NCBI GenBank assembly: GCA_905235135.1
Contig: CAJOKR010000021.1
Location: 1 to 58,027 of the forward strand
Length of the DNA: 58,027 bases
Source: an uncultured Bacteroidales bacterium
GTDB lineage: Bacteria; Bacteroidota; Bacteroidia; Bacteroidales; WCHB1-69
Direction of reading: 5' to 3'
Of the stretch, positions 15,579 to 23,911 are shown one piece after another; position 1 is the stretch's first letter, and each line of letters begins with the position of its first letter. The translations under genes were made by a program, and so were the position numbers. Under the pieces are notes generated by a model that did no database searches, was not told the origin of the DNA, and was given only the letters and a program-made list of their open reading frames with translations.

Positions 15579-16888
15579 TGAGCAGCGTCAATCGGGCCGT
15601 ACCGCCGGCCATACAACCCATTGAGATTTTCAACTTGCCGTCGCCGCGCCGCGAGACGCTCCCCAACGGCATCCCTGTCTTCTACTTCGACAATCCTAAT
15701 CTCGACCTCATTCACATCCTGTTGCAGGTGCGCACAGGCTCGCTCTACCAACCGGCCAAGCATGTCTGCAACTTCGCTTACACGCTGCTGCGCGAGAGCC
15801 ATCCGCAACTGTCGGCGGAGCAAACCTCCGAGCGACTCGACTACTACGGTACTAACATCACGGTGAATGTGGGCATGGAGTGCGTGCAGCTGCTGATTTC
15901 CGTGCCCAAGAATAACATTCCTGACATTTTGCCGATAATCGCCGGATTCCTCCTTACCCCGAACTATCGTCCTGATAGATTGCGGATTATGCAGGATAAG
16001 GAGATTAAGAATTTGGCCTACAACGAACGGAAGACCGACTATTGTGCCTGGCGGTTGATGTGGCGCGAGATGTTGGGCGATGTCTTCCCAACGGTGTCTT
16101 CGTTTGCTACGAATGAGACTTTGAACGCCTTGACAACGAGTCAGTTGCAGGAGTTTCACAAGCAGAGTTTCTGTGCCGATAATATTACGGTTTTCGTCAC
16201 GGGCAACACGGACGCACATACGGAAGCGCAGATCCGCGACGTGTGGTCGGCCGTGCCGCAAGGTGTCCGTGCCCCGAAGTTGCCGGACATCCCTGTCTCA
16301 GGGGAGGGCGGTCACATTCTCCACCAGCCGACGCCCGACTGCCTGCAGACCTCTATCGTGCTGTGTATGCCATCCATGGGCTTCAACGACCCCGACCGCA
16401 CCGGTTTTTCCGCACTGAGCACACTGACGGGCGGATATTTCAGCTCCCGGCTGATGCAGAATTTGAGGGAACGGCAGGGACTTACCTACGGAATCTCCGC
16501 GTCCAGCACCTTTTTTGGCGGCCAATCGGTGTTCGCCATCAGCAGCGACGTGAACGCCGACCAGACGCAGCGCGCTATCGATGCTTGCTTTGAGGAACTG
16601 CAACGGCTTCAGGATGAGCCGGTTGGAGATGATGAACTCAATATGGTCAAGAGCTATATTTGCGGGCAGCAGCTGCGCTCCGCCGACACCTCCGTCAACA
16701 TCATGCAGAAGTTCGCCTACTGGTACCGCTTTGGATTGGATGAGACGGAAATGTGTCGCTATCTTACTGAAATAAAAGATATTACGCCTAATAAAATACA
16801 AAATTTGGCGAAGGCGAATTTTTTCTACAATAAATTCACCCAAATCAGCGTTGGAAAATATTTGGAAAAAAAAGAATGCAAACAGTGA
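15578..16888 (+). CDS. M16-family (pitrilysin-like) protein lacking the zinc-binding motif
   Basis: A 436-residue protein with the M16B two-lobe layout: RRETLPNGIPVFYFDNP at the N-terminus and, in the C-terminal lobe, GGYFSSRLMQNLRERQGLTYGISA with the conserved Arg/Tyr pair that holds substrate. The zinc site HXXEH, expected near residue 65 within GLAHFLEHM-like sequence, reads NFAYTLLRES, with no His pair. It is therefore probably a noncatalytic subunit or chaperone-like relative. Its ATG overlaps the preceding stop by one base, and its end overlaps the next gene by 13 nt, tying it to the sigma/surface-protein operon. No signal peptide is visible. Confidence 0.85.
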   Translation: MSSVNRAVPPAIQPIEIFNLPSPRRETLPNGIPVFYFDNPNLDLIHILLQVRTGSLYQPAKHVCNFAYTLLRESHPQLSAEQTSERLDYYGTNITVNVGMECVQLLISVPKNNIPDILPIIAGFLLTPNYRPDRLRIMQDKEIKNLAYNERKTDYCAWRLMWREMLGDVFPTVSSFATNETLNALTTSQLQEFHKQSFCADNITVFVTGNTDAHTEAQIRDVWSAVPQGVRAPKLPDIPVSGEGGHILHQPTPDCLQTSIVLCMPSMGFNDPDRTGFSALSTLTGGYFSSRLMQNLRERQGLTYGISASSTFFGGQSVFAISSDVNADQTQRAIDACFEELQRLQDEPVGDDELNMVKSYICGQQLRSADTSVNIMQKFAYWYRFGLDETEMCRYLTEIKDITPNKIQNLAKANFFYNKFTQISVGKYLEKKECKQ

Positions 16889-18957
16889 AAAGAATCATAC
16901 TTACCGGATTATGGATGGCTGTGATGTTCGGCTGCCTCGCTTGGGAACCGCCCAAGATGCAGTGTATCAAGCTGATGAACAATAACCAGCGCATCAAGAT
17001 GGCATGGAGCAGCAATGGCGACTGCGTCCACTTCAAAACGTATTACTTTTACATTAACAACGTGCTGTGCGACAGCCTTTCAGGCTATAGCAGTGCCACT
17101 CAGAGCTACAACTTGTGCGACTATGGTTCGCAGGACATCAATAATATCCCGATTGCACAAGAGTATTTCTGTTACATTATTGCGGTCGATTCCAACAACG
17201 TGAGTTACTATTCCGACACCATCCACTCTTTCAGTATTACGGTCACCCCGCAGGACAATAACACGAAGGCCTATTTGTCATGGGAGTCGCCGACCAACAC
17301 GTTTGATGACTCTTGGGGCAACACTTTCGACATCTACAGGAAGCGGGGTTTTGAGGATGATTTCCCGCCGGAGCCGTTCGTCTCCGTGCCCAATTCGCAG
17401 CGCAACTACACCGACACCTCCGATGTCTGCGACGAGTCCATCTCCTATCAGGTGGGTATTTCGCATTTCTACATGAGCGGCAGTTTCCAGACGCAGTGTC
17501 CGTTTATGACCACTATCGGCACGGTGGATCACATGGTGGACAGTACCAGACCTGCGGCCCCGGTGCTTGACAGCGTGACCGTTACGGCCTCGAATGAGGT
17601 GATGCTCGGATTTCACGAGACCGACCCCTATATGATGGCATACATTATATATTATGTGAACCCCGTCAATGGCACGCTTCCGCTTGACACCATTTACGGG
17701 CAGACGTACTGGATAGATCCGGTTATAAACCCGACTTACGATTCTCGACTTTATCGTATTGCCGCCATGGACTCTTGCGGGAACGCTTCCCCGATGACGA
17801 ACAACCAGCAGCAGAACATGATTCTTCACCTACAGGGAACTGATGCATGCCATAGGACCGCCTCCTTGAGTTGGTCGGAGTACACCAACTTGGTGAATGA
17901 CATCCACCACTATGAGGTGCTTCTGAGTAGCGATATGGGACAGAATTGGGTTTCGGCAGGCACTACCACGGGAACGAGCTATACGGTTGAGAATCTGACG
18001 CTTAACCAGGATTATATCGCCTTAGTGAGAGTGGTCAACAACGGTGCCACGGTGACGGCCAGTACTAACCGCGTGAATATACAGATTGCGTCTGATGAGT
18101 CGCAGGATTTCACATACATCCGTTCCGTTTCGGTCATCGACAATGAGTATGTGCGTGTCCGGGTGCTAACCAGCGGTGACACGCTGCCGTTCGCCAGCAT
18201 TACCCTGCAGCGCAGCGAGGACGGGGTGATGTTCGAGGATTTCCAGACCCAAACTTTTATTTCTGGAGCCAACAACTACACCTTTTATGACAGTTTGGCC
18301 GATTTTACGCGCAAGATGTACTATTACCGTACATTCGTGATGAACGGCTGCGGGGTTGACGCGGGCTACTCCAATGTGTCGCACAACATCCTGCTGCAAG
18401 GGGAGAACAATGCCCAAAACAACAACCTCACGTGGTACGCGTATGACAACTGGGACGGCAATGTTTCGAGTTACTTTGTGTTGCGGAAGGTGGAAAGTGA
18501 GGACCTTTTCAATACGGTCGGCGAGGTGGTGCCCGCCACTGTGAACTCCTTCTCGGATGATATTTCGTCATTGTATGAGTCGGGCTCGAAATTTGTGTAT
18601 TACGTTGAAGCAGATGAAAATGCGAATAGTTACGGGTTCAATGAGACCAGCACGTCGAACTACGTGCAGGTGATTCAGCCACCGACGTTGTACCTGCCCA
18701 ATGCTTTCCGTCCGTTGGGGGCGACCAACAAGGTGTTCAAGCCGGTGAACTCATTTGTCTCCATCGATGGCTACCAGTTCTCGATTTTCACGCGCACGGG
18801 CGAATGCATCTTCTTCACCACGAACCCGCAGGAGGGCTGGGACGGTCGCATTGATGGGGTGCTCGCGCCGCTCAACGTCTATGTCTGGTACCTCGAATAC
18901 AAGATTCCTGACGGTACCATCATGGAGCGCACGGGCACAGTGACGTTAGTGAAGTAG
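16876..18957 (+). CDS. Secreted fibronectin-like protein with gliding/T9SS type B C-terminus
   Basis: A 693-residue exported protein: signal peptide (about 1-22), several beta-sandwich repeats with fibronectin type III-like phrases (SLSWSEYTN, TTTGTSYTVENLTLNQDYIALVRVV) and a C-terminal CHU_C domain (LYLPNAFRPLGATNKVFKP, FTRTGECIFFTT, GWDGRIDG). Known: this domain sends proteins through the type IX secretion system without the usual cleaved tail in many Bacteroidota. It overlaps the M16-like gene and ends the sigma-factor operon, so it may be the regulated surface product. Binding partner unknown. Confidence 0.8.
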   Translation: MQTVKRIILTGLWMAVMFGCLAWEPPKMQCIKLMNNNQRIKMAWSSNGDCVHFKTYYFYINNVLCDSLSGYSSATQSYNLCDYGSQDINNIPIAQEYFCYIIAVDSNNVSYYSDTIHSFSITVTPQDNNTKAYLSWESPTNTFDDSWGNTFDIYRKRGFEDDFPPEPFVSVPNSQRNYTDTSDVCDESISYQVGISHFYMSGSFQTQCPFMTTIGTVDHMVDSTRPAAPVLDSVTVTASNEVMLGFHETDPYMMAYIIYYVNPVNGTLPLDTIYGQTYWIDPVINPTYDSRLYRIAAMDSCGNASPMTNNQQQNMILHLQGTDACHRTASLSWSEYTNLVNDIHHYEVLLSSDMGQNWVSAGTTTGTSYTVENLTLNQDYIALVRVVNNGATVTASTNRVNIQIASDESQDFTYIRSVSVIDNEYVRVRVLTSGDTLPFASITLQRSEDGVMFEDFQTQTFISGANNYTFYDSLADFTRKMYYYRTFVMNGCGVDAGYSNVSHNILLQGENNAQNNNLTWYAYDNWDGNVSSYFVLRKVESEDLFNTVGEVVPATVNSFSDDISSLYESGSKFVYYVEADENANSYGFNETSTSNYVQVIQPPTLYLPNAFRPLGATNKVFKPVNSFVSIDGYQFSIFTRTGECIFFTTNPQEGWDGRIDGVLAPLNVYVWYLEYKIPDGTIMERTGTVTLVK

Positions 18958-18958
18958 C

Positions 18959-19010
18959 CTAACCGCATAACCTTGTAACCATGTGACCGTGTAACCGTGT
19001 AACCGTGTTA
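18959..19010. repeat. 8-nt tandem repeat (GTGTAACC type)
   Basis: Five or six degenerate copies of an octamer around GTGTAACC, starting immediately after the stop of the surface-protein gene. Confidence 0.8.
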
Positions 19011-19030
19011 AAAAATCAACCAACAAAACG

Positions 19031-19062
19031 CTGTTTATAAAAAACCGTAAACAGTTGTTTTA
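19031..19062 (+). terminator. Likely terminator of the sigma/surface-protein operon
   Basis: A 7-bp stem CTGTTTA/TAAACAG (19031-19037 with 19048-19054) followed by TTGTTTTAT. Confidence 0.6.
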
Positions 19063-19139
19063 TAACTATATAGAAACCGAAATATAGGCAAAAATGCAGG
19101 TTTGTATAAGAGAAATGCGGAAAAATCCGTAAAAAATTG

Positions 19140-19147
19140 TATTTTTG
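19140..19147 (+). promoter_or_regulatory. -7 box (TATTTTTG) for the zapB-like/zapA pair
   Basis: Perfect TAnnTTTG, 22 nt before the ATG at 19169. Confidence 0.55.
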
Positions 19148-19168
19148 CGGCGTTTTAAGAAAAACGGA

Positions 19169-19459
19169 ATGGCTTCTTTTGAGAAACTATATCACGAAAC
19201 GGAAAAGAATGTGAGAGAGGCGGTTCACCGTTTTTCTGAGCTGAAGAGCAGGTGTGAACATCTGAGTCGCGAGAACGAGGAGTTGCGCACGGAGGTGGCA
19301 GATCTGCGGGAACAGCTCGCTGAAACAGAGGAAAAGTTGAAATTAGTAGAACTGACCAGTACCATTATTGACAAGGAAGATAAGACAGAACTGAAAAAAC
19401 AGATCAACGATTGGGTGCGGGAGATAGATAACAGTATTAAGCTTCTCAGCGGCAAGTAA
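19169..19459 (+). CDS. ZapB-like coiled-coil division protein
   Basis: A 96-residue, highly charged, almost entirely alpha-helical protein with heptad spacing of Leu across residues about 20-65 (SRENEELRTEVADLREQLAETEEKLKL). It lies directly before zapA, with one base between them, which supports a ZapB-like role at the division ring. Homology to enteric ZapB is by structure and position, not strong sequence identity. The start at ATG 19169 is preferred over an upstream codon inside the promoter. Confidence 0.65.
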   Translation: MASFEKLYHETEKNVREAVHRFSELKSRCEHLSRENEELRTEVADLREQLAETEEKLKLVELTSTIIDKEDKTELKKQINDWVREIDNSIKLLSGK

Positions 19460-19460
19460 G

Positions 19461-19757
19461 ATGGAAGATGACAACATAAAAGTGACAGTGACGATTGGGC
19501 AGCGACCCCTCACGGTCATTATCAAGAAGGAGTGGGAGCATTACTTCCGGGAAGCCGAAAAGGTAATCAATGACAGTTTTTTTGACTTTGCGAAAAAATG
19601 GCAATATAAAGACCAACAGGACCTCACGAACATGGTGTTACTCGATTTCGTGGTCAAGGCCCTGGGCGACAAGGAAAGACTGAGGGAATATGAAGAGGAG
19701 CTGGTTCCGATGATGGAGTCGCTCAAGCAGCTTACGGAGGAGTTCCCGATTGATTAG
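19461..19757 (+). CDS. zapA: Cell division protein ZapA
   Basis: A 98-residue ZapA: N-terminal strand pair (IKVTVTIGQRPLTVII) followed by a helix with LREAEK-like REAEKVINDSFFDFAKK and the long C-terminal coiled coil. ZapA bundles FtsZ filaments at midcell. The neighbourhood zapB-like/zapA/6S RNA/rny/ftsB is a coherent division and RNA-metabolism block. Confidence 0.85.
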   Translation: MEDDNIKVTVTIGQRPLTVIIKKEWEHYFREAEKVINDSFFDFAKKWQYKDQQDLTNMVLLDFVVKALGDKERLREYEEELVPMMESLKQLTEEFPID

Positions 19758-19769
19758 ACGCTCTTTGAC

Positions 19770-19968
19770 AGAAGAAATCCCGCATAAGTTCAGATACGTT
19801 TGTTAAACTCAACAGTATTACAAACGAAGGGGACGCTTGTCATGCCTAGAACAGGCCCAATCCGCAAGGATGGCGTATAGCCCGGGGAAGCGCGAAGCAC
19901 CGACGGCACCTTCGACCATATCGAGTAGGAGTTTTTCGAAACCCTATGGGACTTATGCGGTTTTTTTT
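19770..19968 (+). ncRNA. ssrS: 6S-like RNA (ssrS / Bacteroidales type)
   Basis: A noncoding stretch between zapA and rny forms a rod: CCGCATAAGT at 19780-19789 pairs with ACTTATGCGG at 19951-19960, enclosing about 160 nt of further GC-rich pairing, and T8 follows at once. The end-pairing, the length of about 185 nt and the location right after zapA (where 6S sits in many bacteria) fit 6S RNA, which traps RNA polymerase holoenzyme. It begins with CTTTGACAG near 19762. There is no strong TAnnTTTG box at the right distance upstream, so it may be processed from the zapA transcript. Confidence 0.65.
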
Positions 19969-20024
19969 ATGCCTCCCGTTGCCCGTCTGAACGGACAACT
20001 TAAATTAATATATATCAATAACTT

Positions 20025-21569
20025 ATGAAATTAGCATTAGCAATTATCGTGGGGATTTTGGCAGGCGCAGCCATCGGATTAGGCCTGGCATACACCCTCT
20101 TCAAGAACCAACTGACGAAGTCCGGCCGCGAGGCCCTCAAGAAAGCCGAAGAAGACGGCGAACTCATCAAGAAGGAGAAGATTCTGCAAGCCAAGGAGAA
20201 GTTCCTGCAGCTGAAAGCCGAGCATGAGAAGGCCTGCAACGAGCGCAACCAGCAAGTTTCCGCCGCCGAGAACCGCATCAAGCAGAAGGAGAACACCCTC
20301 AACCAGAAGATGGAGGAACTCAACCGTAAAAACGCCGAAAATGCCGCGCAGAAAGAGAACCTCAACAAGCAGATGGCTGCTGTGGCCCAGAAACAGAAAG
20401 AGCTCGATGAGCAGATTGCTTCCCAGAAGACCAAGCTCGAATCTATTGCCGAGATGACCGCCGAACAGGCTAAACAGCAGCTTGTTACCCTGATGCAGGA
20501 CGAGGCTCGCGCCGACGCCCTGGTGATGATCAAGGATATTGTGGACGAGGCCAAGCACACCGCTAATCTCGAAGCTAAGAAAGTGGTGGTCAATGCGTTA
20601 CAGCGTACTGCGGTGGAATCCGCTGTCGAGAACACTGTCTCCGTATTCAACATTGAGAATGACGAGATCAAGGGCCGCATCATCGGCCGTGAGGGTCGTA
20701 ACATCCGTACTCTCGAGAACCTCACCGGTGTGGATGTGGTCATTGACGATTCTCCCGACGCCATTCTGCTTTCCAGCTTCGACCCCGTGCGCCGCGAAAT
20801 CGCCCGCCTGTCGTTGCAGAAGCTGGTCTCCGACGGCCGTATTCACCCCGCTCGTATCGAGGAAGTGGTCGCCAAAACGAAGAAACAGATCGAACAGGAG
20901 ATTGCCGAAGTCGGTAAACGTACATGTATCGACTTGGGAATCAATAATATGCATCACGAACTGATGCGTCTCGTGGGTAAGATGAAGTATCGTTCCTCAT
21001 ACGGTCAGAACTTGCTGCAACACGCCAAGGAGGTGGCCAACATGAGCGCTGCCATGGCTGCCGAGTTGGGCATCAACCCGAAGCTTGCCCGCCGTGCTGG
21101 TCTGTTGCACGACATTGGTAAAGTGCCCGACACCGAACCCGAACTGCCTCATGCCCTCTTTGGCGCCCGTCTCGCTGAGCAATACAAGGAGAAACCCGAG
21201 ATTGTCAACGCCATCGGTGCCCACCACGACGAGATGGAGATGAAGACGCTCATCGCGCCTATCGTCCAAGTGTGTGACGCTATCTCCGGCGCCCGTCCCG
21301 GTGCCCGCCGCGAAGTTGTGGAGGCTTACATGAAGCGCCTCAACGACCTCGAGAACCTCGCGCTTACGTACCCCGGCGTGGTCAAGACCTACGCCATCCA
21401 GGCCGGTCGCGAGCTGCGCGTGATCGTCGGTGCGGAGAAGGTTTCCGACCAGGAGGCCGACCAAATCTCCCTCGACCTGTCCAAGAAAATCCAGAACGAA
21501 ATGACGTACCCGGGTCAGATCAAGATTACGGTCATCCGTGAGACCCGCGCCGTCAACTACGCACGATAA
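20025..21569 (+). CDS. rny: Ribonuclease Y
   Basis: A 514-residue RNase Y, the membrane-anchored endonuclease that starts decay of many mRNAs. It has one N-terminal membrane helix (about 2-22), a long coiled coil (about 30-190), a KH domain ([30 protein letters not shown]) and an HD domain with LLHDIGKV and GAHHDEME. Full length for the family. It follows the 6S-like RNA terminator and precedes the ftsB-like gene by 3 nt. Confidence 0.95.
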   Translation: MKLALAIIVGILAGAAIGLGLAYTLFKNQLTKSGREALKKAEEDGELIKKEKILQAKEKFLQLKAEHEKACNERNQQVSAAENRIKQKENTLNQKMEELNRKNAENAAQKENLNKQMAAVAQKQKELDEQIASQKTKLESIAEMTAEQAKQQLVTLMQDEARADALVMIKDIVDEAKHTANLEAKKVVVNALQRTAVESAVENTVSVFNIENDEIKGRIIGREGRNIRTLENLTGVDVVIDDSPDAILLSSFDPVRREIARLSLQKLVSDGRIHPARIEEVVAKTKKQIEQEIAEVGKRTCIDLGINNMHHELMRLVGKMKYRSSYGQNLLQHAKEVANMSAAMAAELGINPKLARRAGLLHDIGKVPDTEPELPHALFGARLAEQYKEKPEIVNAIGAHHDEMEMKTLIAPIVQVCDAISGARPGARREVVEAYMKRLNDLENLALTYPGVVKTYAIQAGRELRVIVGAEKVSDQEADQISLDLSKKIQNEMTYPGQIKITVIRETRAVNYAR

Positions 21570-21572
21570 ACG

Positions 21573-21878
21573 ATGAGTACCGACCAGCCGAAACCCCGCA
21601 GCCGCTTCAAGTTCTTCACAGTGTTGTACATTGTGACGCTTCTGCTGTTTTTGGCTTACATCTTCTTCCTCTCTGACCATAACTTCAAGACCCATAGGGA
21701 TTTGAATCGGAAAATTTCCAATTTGGAGGAGAAGATTACGAACACCAAGAACCAGGTGGGTAACGTCTATACCTACGAGCAGCTGATGGCGGATTCGGCC
21801 CTGTTGGAGAAGTACGCTCGAGAACAACTCAACATGCACAAGCCCGATGAGGACGTATTTGTGATTCTCCATGAATAA
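21573..21878 (+). CDS. FtsB/DivIC-type septum formation initiator
   Basis: A 101-residue bitopic protein: short basic cytoplasmic N-terminus, one membrane helix (about 15-33), then a coiled coil with the FtsB/DivIC ending YARE-QLNMHKPDEDVFVI. It takes part in the FtsQLB-type division complex. It overlaps the aroQ start by 8 nt. Confidence 0.85.
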   Translation: MSTDQPKPRSRFKFFTVLYIVTLLLFLAYIFFLSDHNFKTHRDLNRKISNLEEKITNTKNQVGNVYTYEQLMADSALLEKYAREQLNMHKPDEDVFVILHE

Positions 21879-22338
21879 TCCTGAACATATTCGCTTGCTG
21901 ATTGTTAACGGTGTGAACCTCAGTTGCTTGGGCACTCGCGAGGTGAACATTTACGGCAGTGTCTCCTTCGAGGAACACCTCTCGGGATTGCGCGAACGCT
22001 ACCCGCAGACGGAGATTTCGTACTTCCAGTCTGACAAGGAAGGGGAGGTGGCAGAGGCCATCACTTCGGCACGAAATTTGCATGGGATTATCCTCAACGC
22101 AGGTGCTTATACCCACACTTCGGTGGTGCTGGCCGATGCGGTGAGGGCGGCGAAATGCCCCGTGGTGGAGGTGCATATCAGCAACCTCTTCGGCCGCGAG
22201 CAGTACCGCCGCAACAGTATGCTGTCGTCCGCCTGCGCGGGATTCATCAGCGGTTTCGGCCTCCAGAGCTACAATCTGGCTGTCGAAGCCTTCCTCATGA
22301 AATTCCAGGCGCAGGAGATTAAACCTCAGCGGGTGTGA
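21871..22338 (+). CDS. aroQ: Type II 3-dehydroquinate dehydratase
   Basis: A 155-residue AroQ, third step of the shikimate pathway (3-dehydroquinate to 3-dehydroshikimate). Family blocks: LLIVNGVNLSCLGTREVNIYG, QSDKEGEVAEAI, IILNAGAYTHTSVVLADA and VVEVHISN with the catalytic His. The usual NGPNLN is here NGVNLS, an uncommon but conservative change. The YG tyrosine and the His are kept, so it should be active. Confidence 0.93.
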   Translation: MNNPEHIRLLIVNGVNLSCLGTREVNIYGSVSFEEHLSGLRERYPQTEISYFQSDKEGEVAEAITSARNLHGIILNAGAYTHTSVVLADAVRAAKCPVVEVHISNLFGREQYRRNSMLSSACAGFISGFGLQSYNLAVEAFLMKFQAQEIKPQRV

Positions 22339-22363
22339 ACGGTCTTTGGAATTCGGAATTATG

Positions 22364-22390
22364 GTAGAGACGTGCCATGGTGCGTCTCTG
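22364..22390. repeat. Palindromic repeat, GTAGAGACG family (copy 1)
   Basis: Imperfect palindrome beginning GTAGAGACG and ending CGTCTCTG between aroQ and the first DUF1573 gene; related copies lie at 27724, 36566, 36611 and 53618. Confidence 0.85.
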
Positions 22391-22430
22391 CGGAACAAAT
22401 AGCAAACAAAAACAGTAAAAAGCATAGATT

Positions 22431-22892
22431 ATGAAAAAAGTATTCAGTGTCCTGATTTTAGTGGCATTCGTGTTCGCTGGCGTGGCCCAGAATGACGCCG
22501 CCAAACCGAAAAAGAACAAGAAAGTGAAAACTCCCGAAATCACCTTCGTGAAGCTGGTGCATGACTATGGCCAAGTGGAGCAGGGTGGCAATGGCGAGTG
22601 CGAGTTCGAGTTCAAGAACACAGGCAAGGCCGACCTAATCCTCACCAACTGCCGTTCCAGCTGCGGCTGCACAGTGCCTTCATGGCCGAAAGATCCGATT
22701 CCGGCAGGCAAGAAGGGTGTCATTAAGGTGAAATACAACACCCAGCGCATCGGCCAGATCAACAAGACCATCACGGTGGAATCCAATGCCGTGAACGACC
22801 GCGTGGTGCTGAAGATCACCGGCAATGTCAACGCAAAACCCACGGAGGCAGCTCCTGAGAACAACAGCGGTGCTCCGAAGGTGAACAACTAA
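22431..22892 (+). CDS. DUF1573 exported protein
   Basis: A 153-residue protein with a signal peptide (about 1-20), a lysine-rich segment and a DUF1573 immunoglobulin-like domain: FVKLVHDYGQVEQGGNGECEFEFKNTGKADLILTN, then the CGC block SSCGCTVPSWPKDPIPAG. Widespread in Bacteroidota, function not established. Followed 18 nt later by a second, shorter member of the same family, probably a tandem duplicate. Confidence 0.85.
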   Translation: MKKVFSVLILVAFVFAGVAQNDAAKPKKNKKVKTPEITFVKLVHDYGQVEQGGNGECEFEFKNTGKADLILTNCRSSCGCTVPSWPKDPIPAGKKGVIKVKYNTQRIGQINKTITVESNAVNDRVVLKITGNVNAKPTEAAPENNSGAPKVNN

Positions 22893-22910
22893 CCCCTTAA
22901 ATCCGGAACA

Positions 22911-23306
22911 ATGAAAAAGGTATTTGCACTCGTAATGCTGGTCTGTCTGGGATTCTGCATGAGTGTCCAGGCACAGACGAAGACCACCTATACCGGTACC
23001 GGTGCTGAGATTGAATTCGAGAAGAAAGTCGTCGATTTCGGCACGCTGAAGGTTGGCGATGTGAAGGTGGTGACGGTCACGTACAAGAACATCGGCAAGA
23101 AGCCGCTGATCCTCGACGATGTGATTTCCTCCTGCGACTGCACGGAAGTGGAATGGTCGAAGGCGCCCGTGATGCCCGGCAAGACCGGCACCATCAAGGC
23201 CACCTACACGGCCAAGAACGAAGGCTTGATCAGCAAGCGCATCACGGTGCTCTCGAACGCGAACACCGACAGAGTGATATTGCAACTCAAGGGCGAGGTG
23301 AAGTAA
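22911..23306 (+). CDS. DUF1573 exported protein (paralogue)
   Basis: A 131-residue paralogue of the preceding gene: signal peptide, then EKKVVDFGTLKVGDVKVVTVTYKNIG and SSCDCTEVEWSKAPVMPGKTG. The CxC motif of the family is kept as CDC. It lacks the lysine-rich spacer and the C-terminal tail of its neighbour. It ends 17 nt before the tmRNA. Confidence 0.85.
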   Translation: MKKVFALVMLVCLGFCMSVQAQTKTTYTGTGAEIEFEKKVVDFGTLKVGDVKVVTVTYKNIGKKPLILDDVISSCDCTEVEWSKAPVMPGKTGTIKATYTAKNEGLISKRITVLSNANTDRVILQLKGEVK

Positions 23307-23323
23307 TCCCGCCCTTTGCCCTG

Positions 23324-23711
23324 GGGCCGTCTGGTTTTGACAGCAGGTTCGGGGGTATGTAAGCAGGTCGGAATTTGTGGGCTGATTCCGTCAAAAATTA
23401 ACCCTCGATGCCAAATAAATGGCGAAACTTCTTATGCATTCGCTGCTTAATTGCTGCGAATCCCGCCGCGCGGACAAGGTCCGTAGCCGCGGGCGCTCCC
23501 CCGGAAGTTACGCGGCCCAACGTCCGGTCCGGAGTGTCATAAAAGGGCTGATAGCCGAGGCGTAGCTTCGACGCCGAGGCGAAATTTTAGAAGATAAGCG
23601 CAGGCCAGGTCCGTCCCGTACCATGCCCGCGCCGACAACCAAACGGAGACTAAACTTGTAGAAAGCATACTTGCGGCATGTTTGGACGAGGGTTCGACTC
23701 CCTCCGGCTCC
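23324..23711 (+). ncRNA. ssrA: tmRNA (transfer-messenger RNA)
   Basis: One-piece tmRNA. The 5' GGGGCCG pairs with 3' CGGCTCC to form the acceptor stem, and GAGGGTTCGACTCCCTC gives the T arm; CCA is not encoded. The tag reading frame is 23421-23450: GGC GAA ACT TCT TAT GCA TTC GCT GCT TAA, which adds GETSYAFAA. Bacteroidales tags normally begin with Gly-Glu and end YALAA; here Phe replaces Leu. It rescues stalled ribosomes and marks products for proteolysis. Confidence 0.95.
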
Positions 23712-23726
23712 ACATAAAAAAGCAAT

Positions 23727-23760
23727 AAAAGGCTACCATAAACGGCAGCCTTTTTCTGTT
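23727..23760 (+). terminator. tmRNA terminator
   Basis: An 8-bp stem AAAAGGCT/AGCCTTTT (23727-23734 with 23747-23754), ending in a T run, 16 nt after the tmRNA. Confidence 0.75.
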
Positions 23761-23793
23761 TTTTCTTACCTGAAAATAACTTTTCTGTGGAGG

Positions 23794-23824
23794 TTGCGGA
23801 TTTGTCCAAAAAGTGTATCTTTGC
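23794..23824 (+). promoter_or_regulatory. Promoter of the ketosynthase operon
   Basis: TTG at 23794-23796 and TATCTTTG at 23817-23824 with 20 nt between them, a textbook Bacteroidota promoter. Transcription should begin near 23831, leaving an 80-nt A/T-rich leader. Confidence 0.65.
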
Positions 23825-23911
23825 CGGTCTTAAAAAATCACGGTGAAATTTTATAATCCGTTGATATTAAGACGGTTGTTATTATTAAAAAAACTTAAAA
23901 TGCTGAAAAAT

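Noticed and set aside
23671..23856. Small open frame over the end of the tmRNA
   Set aside because: It lies within the tmRNA 3' end and terminator.
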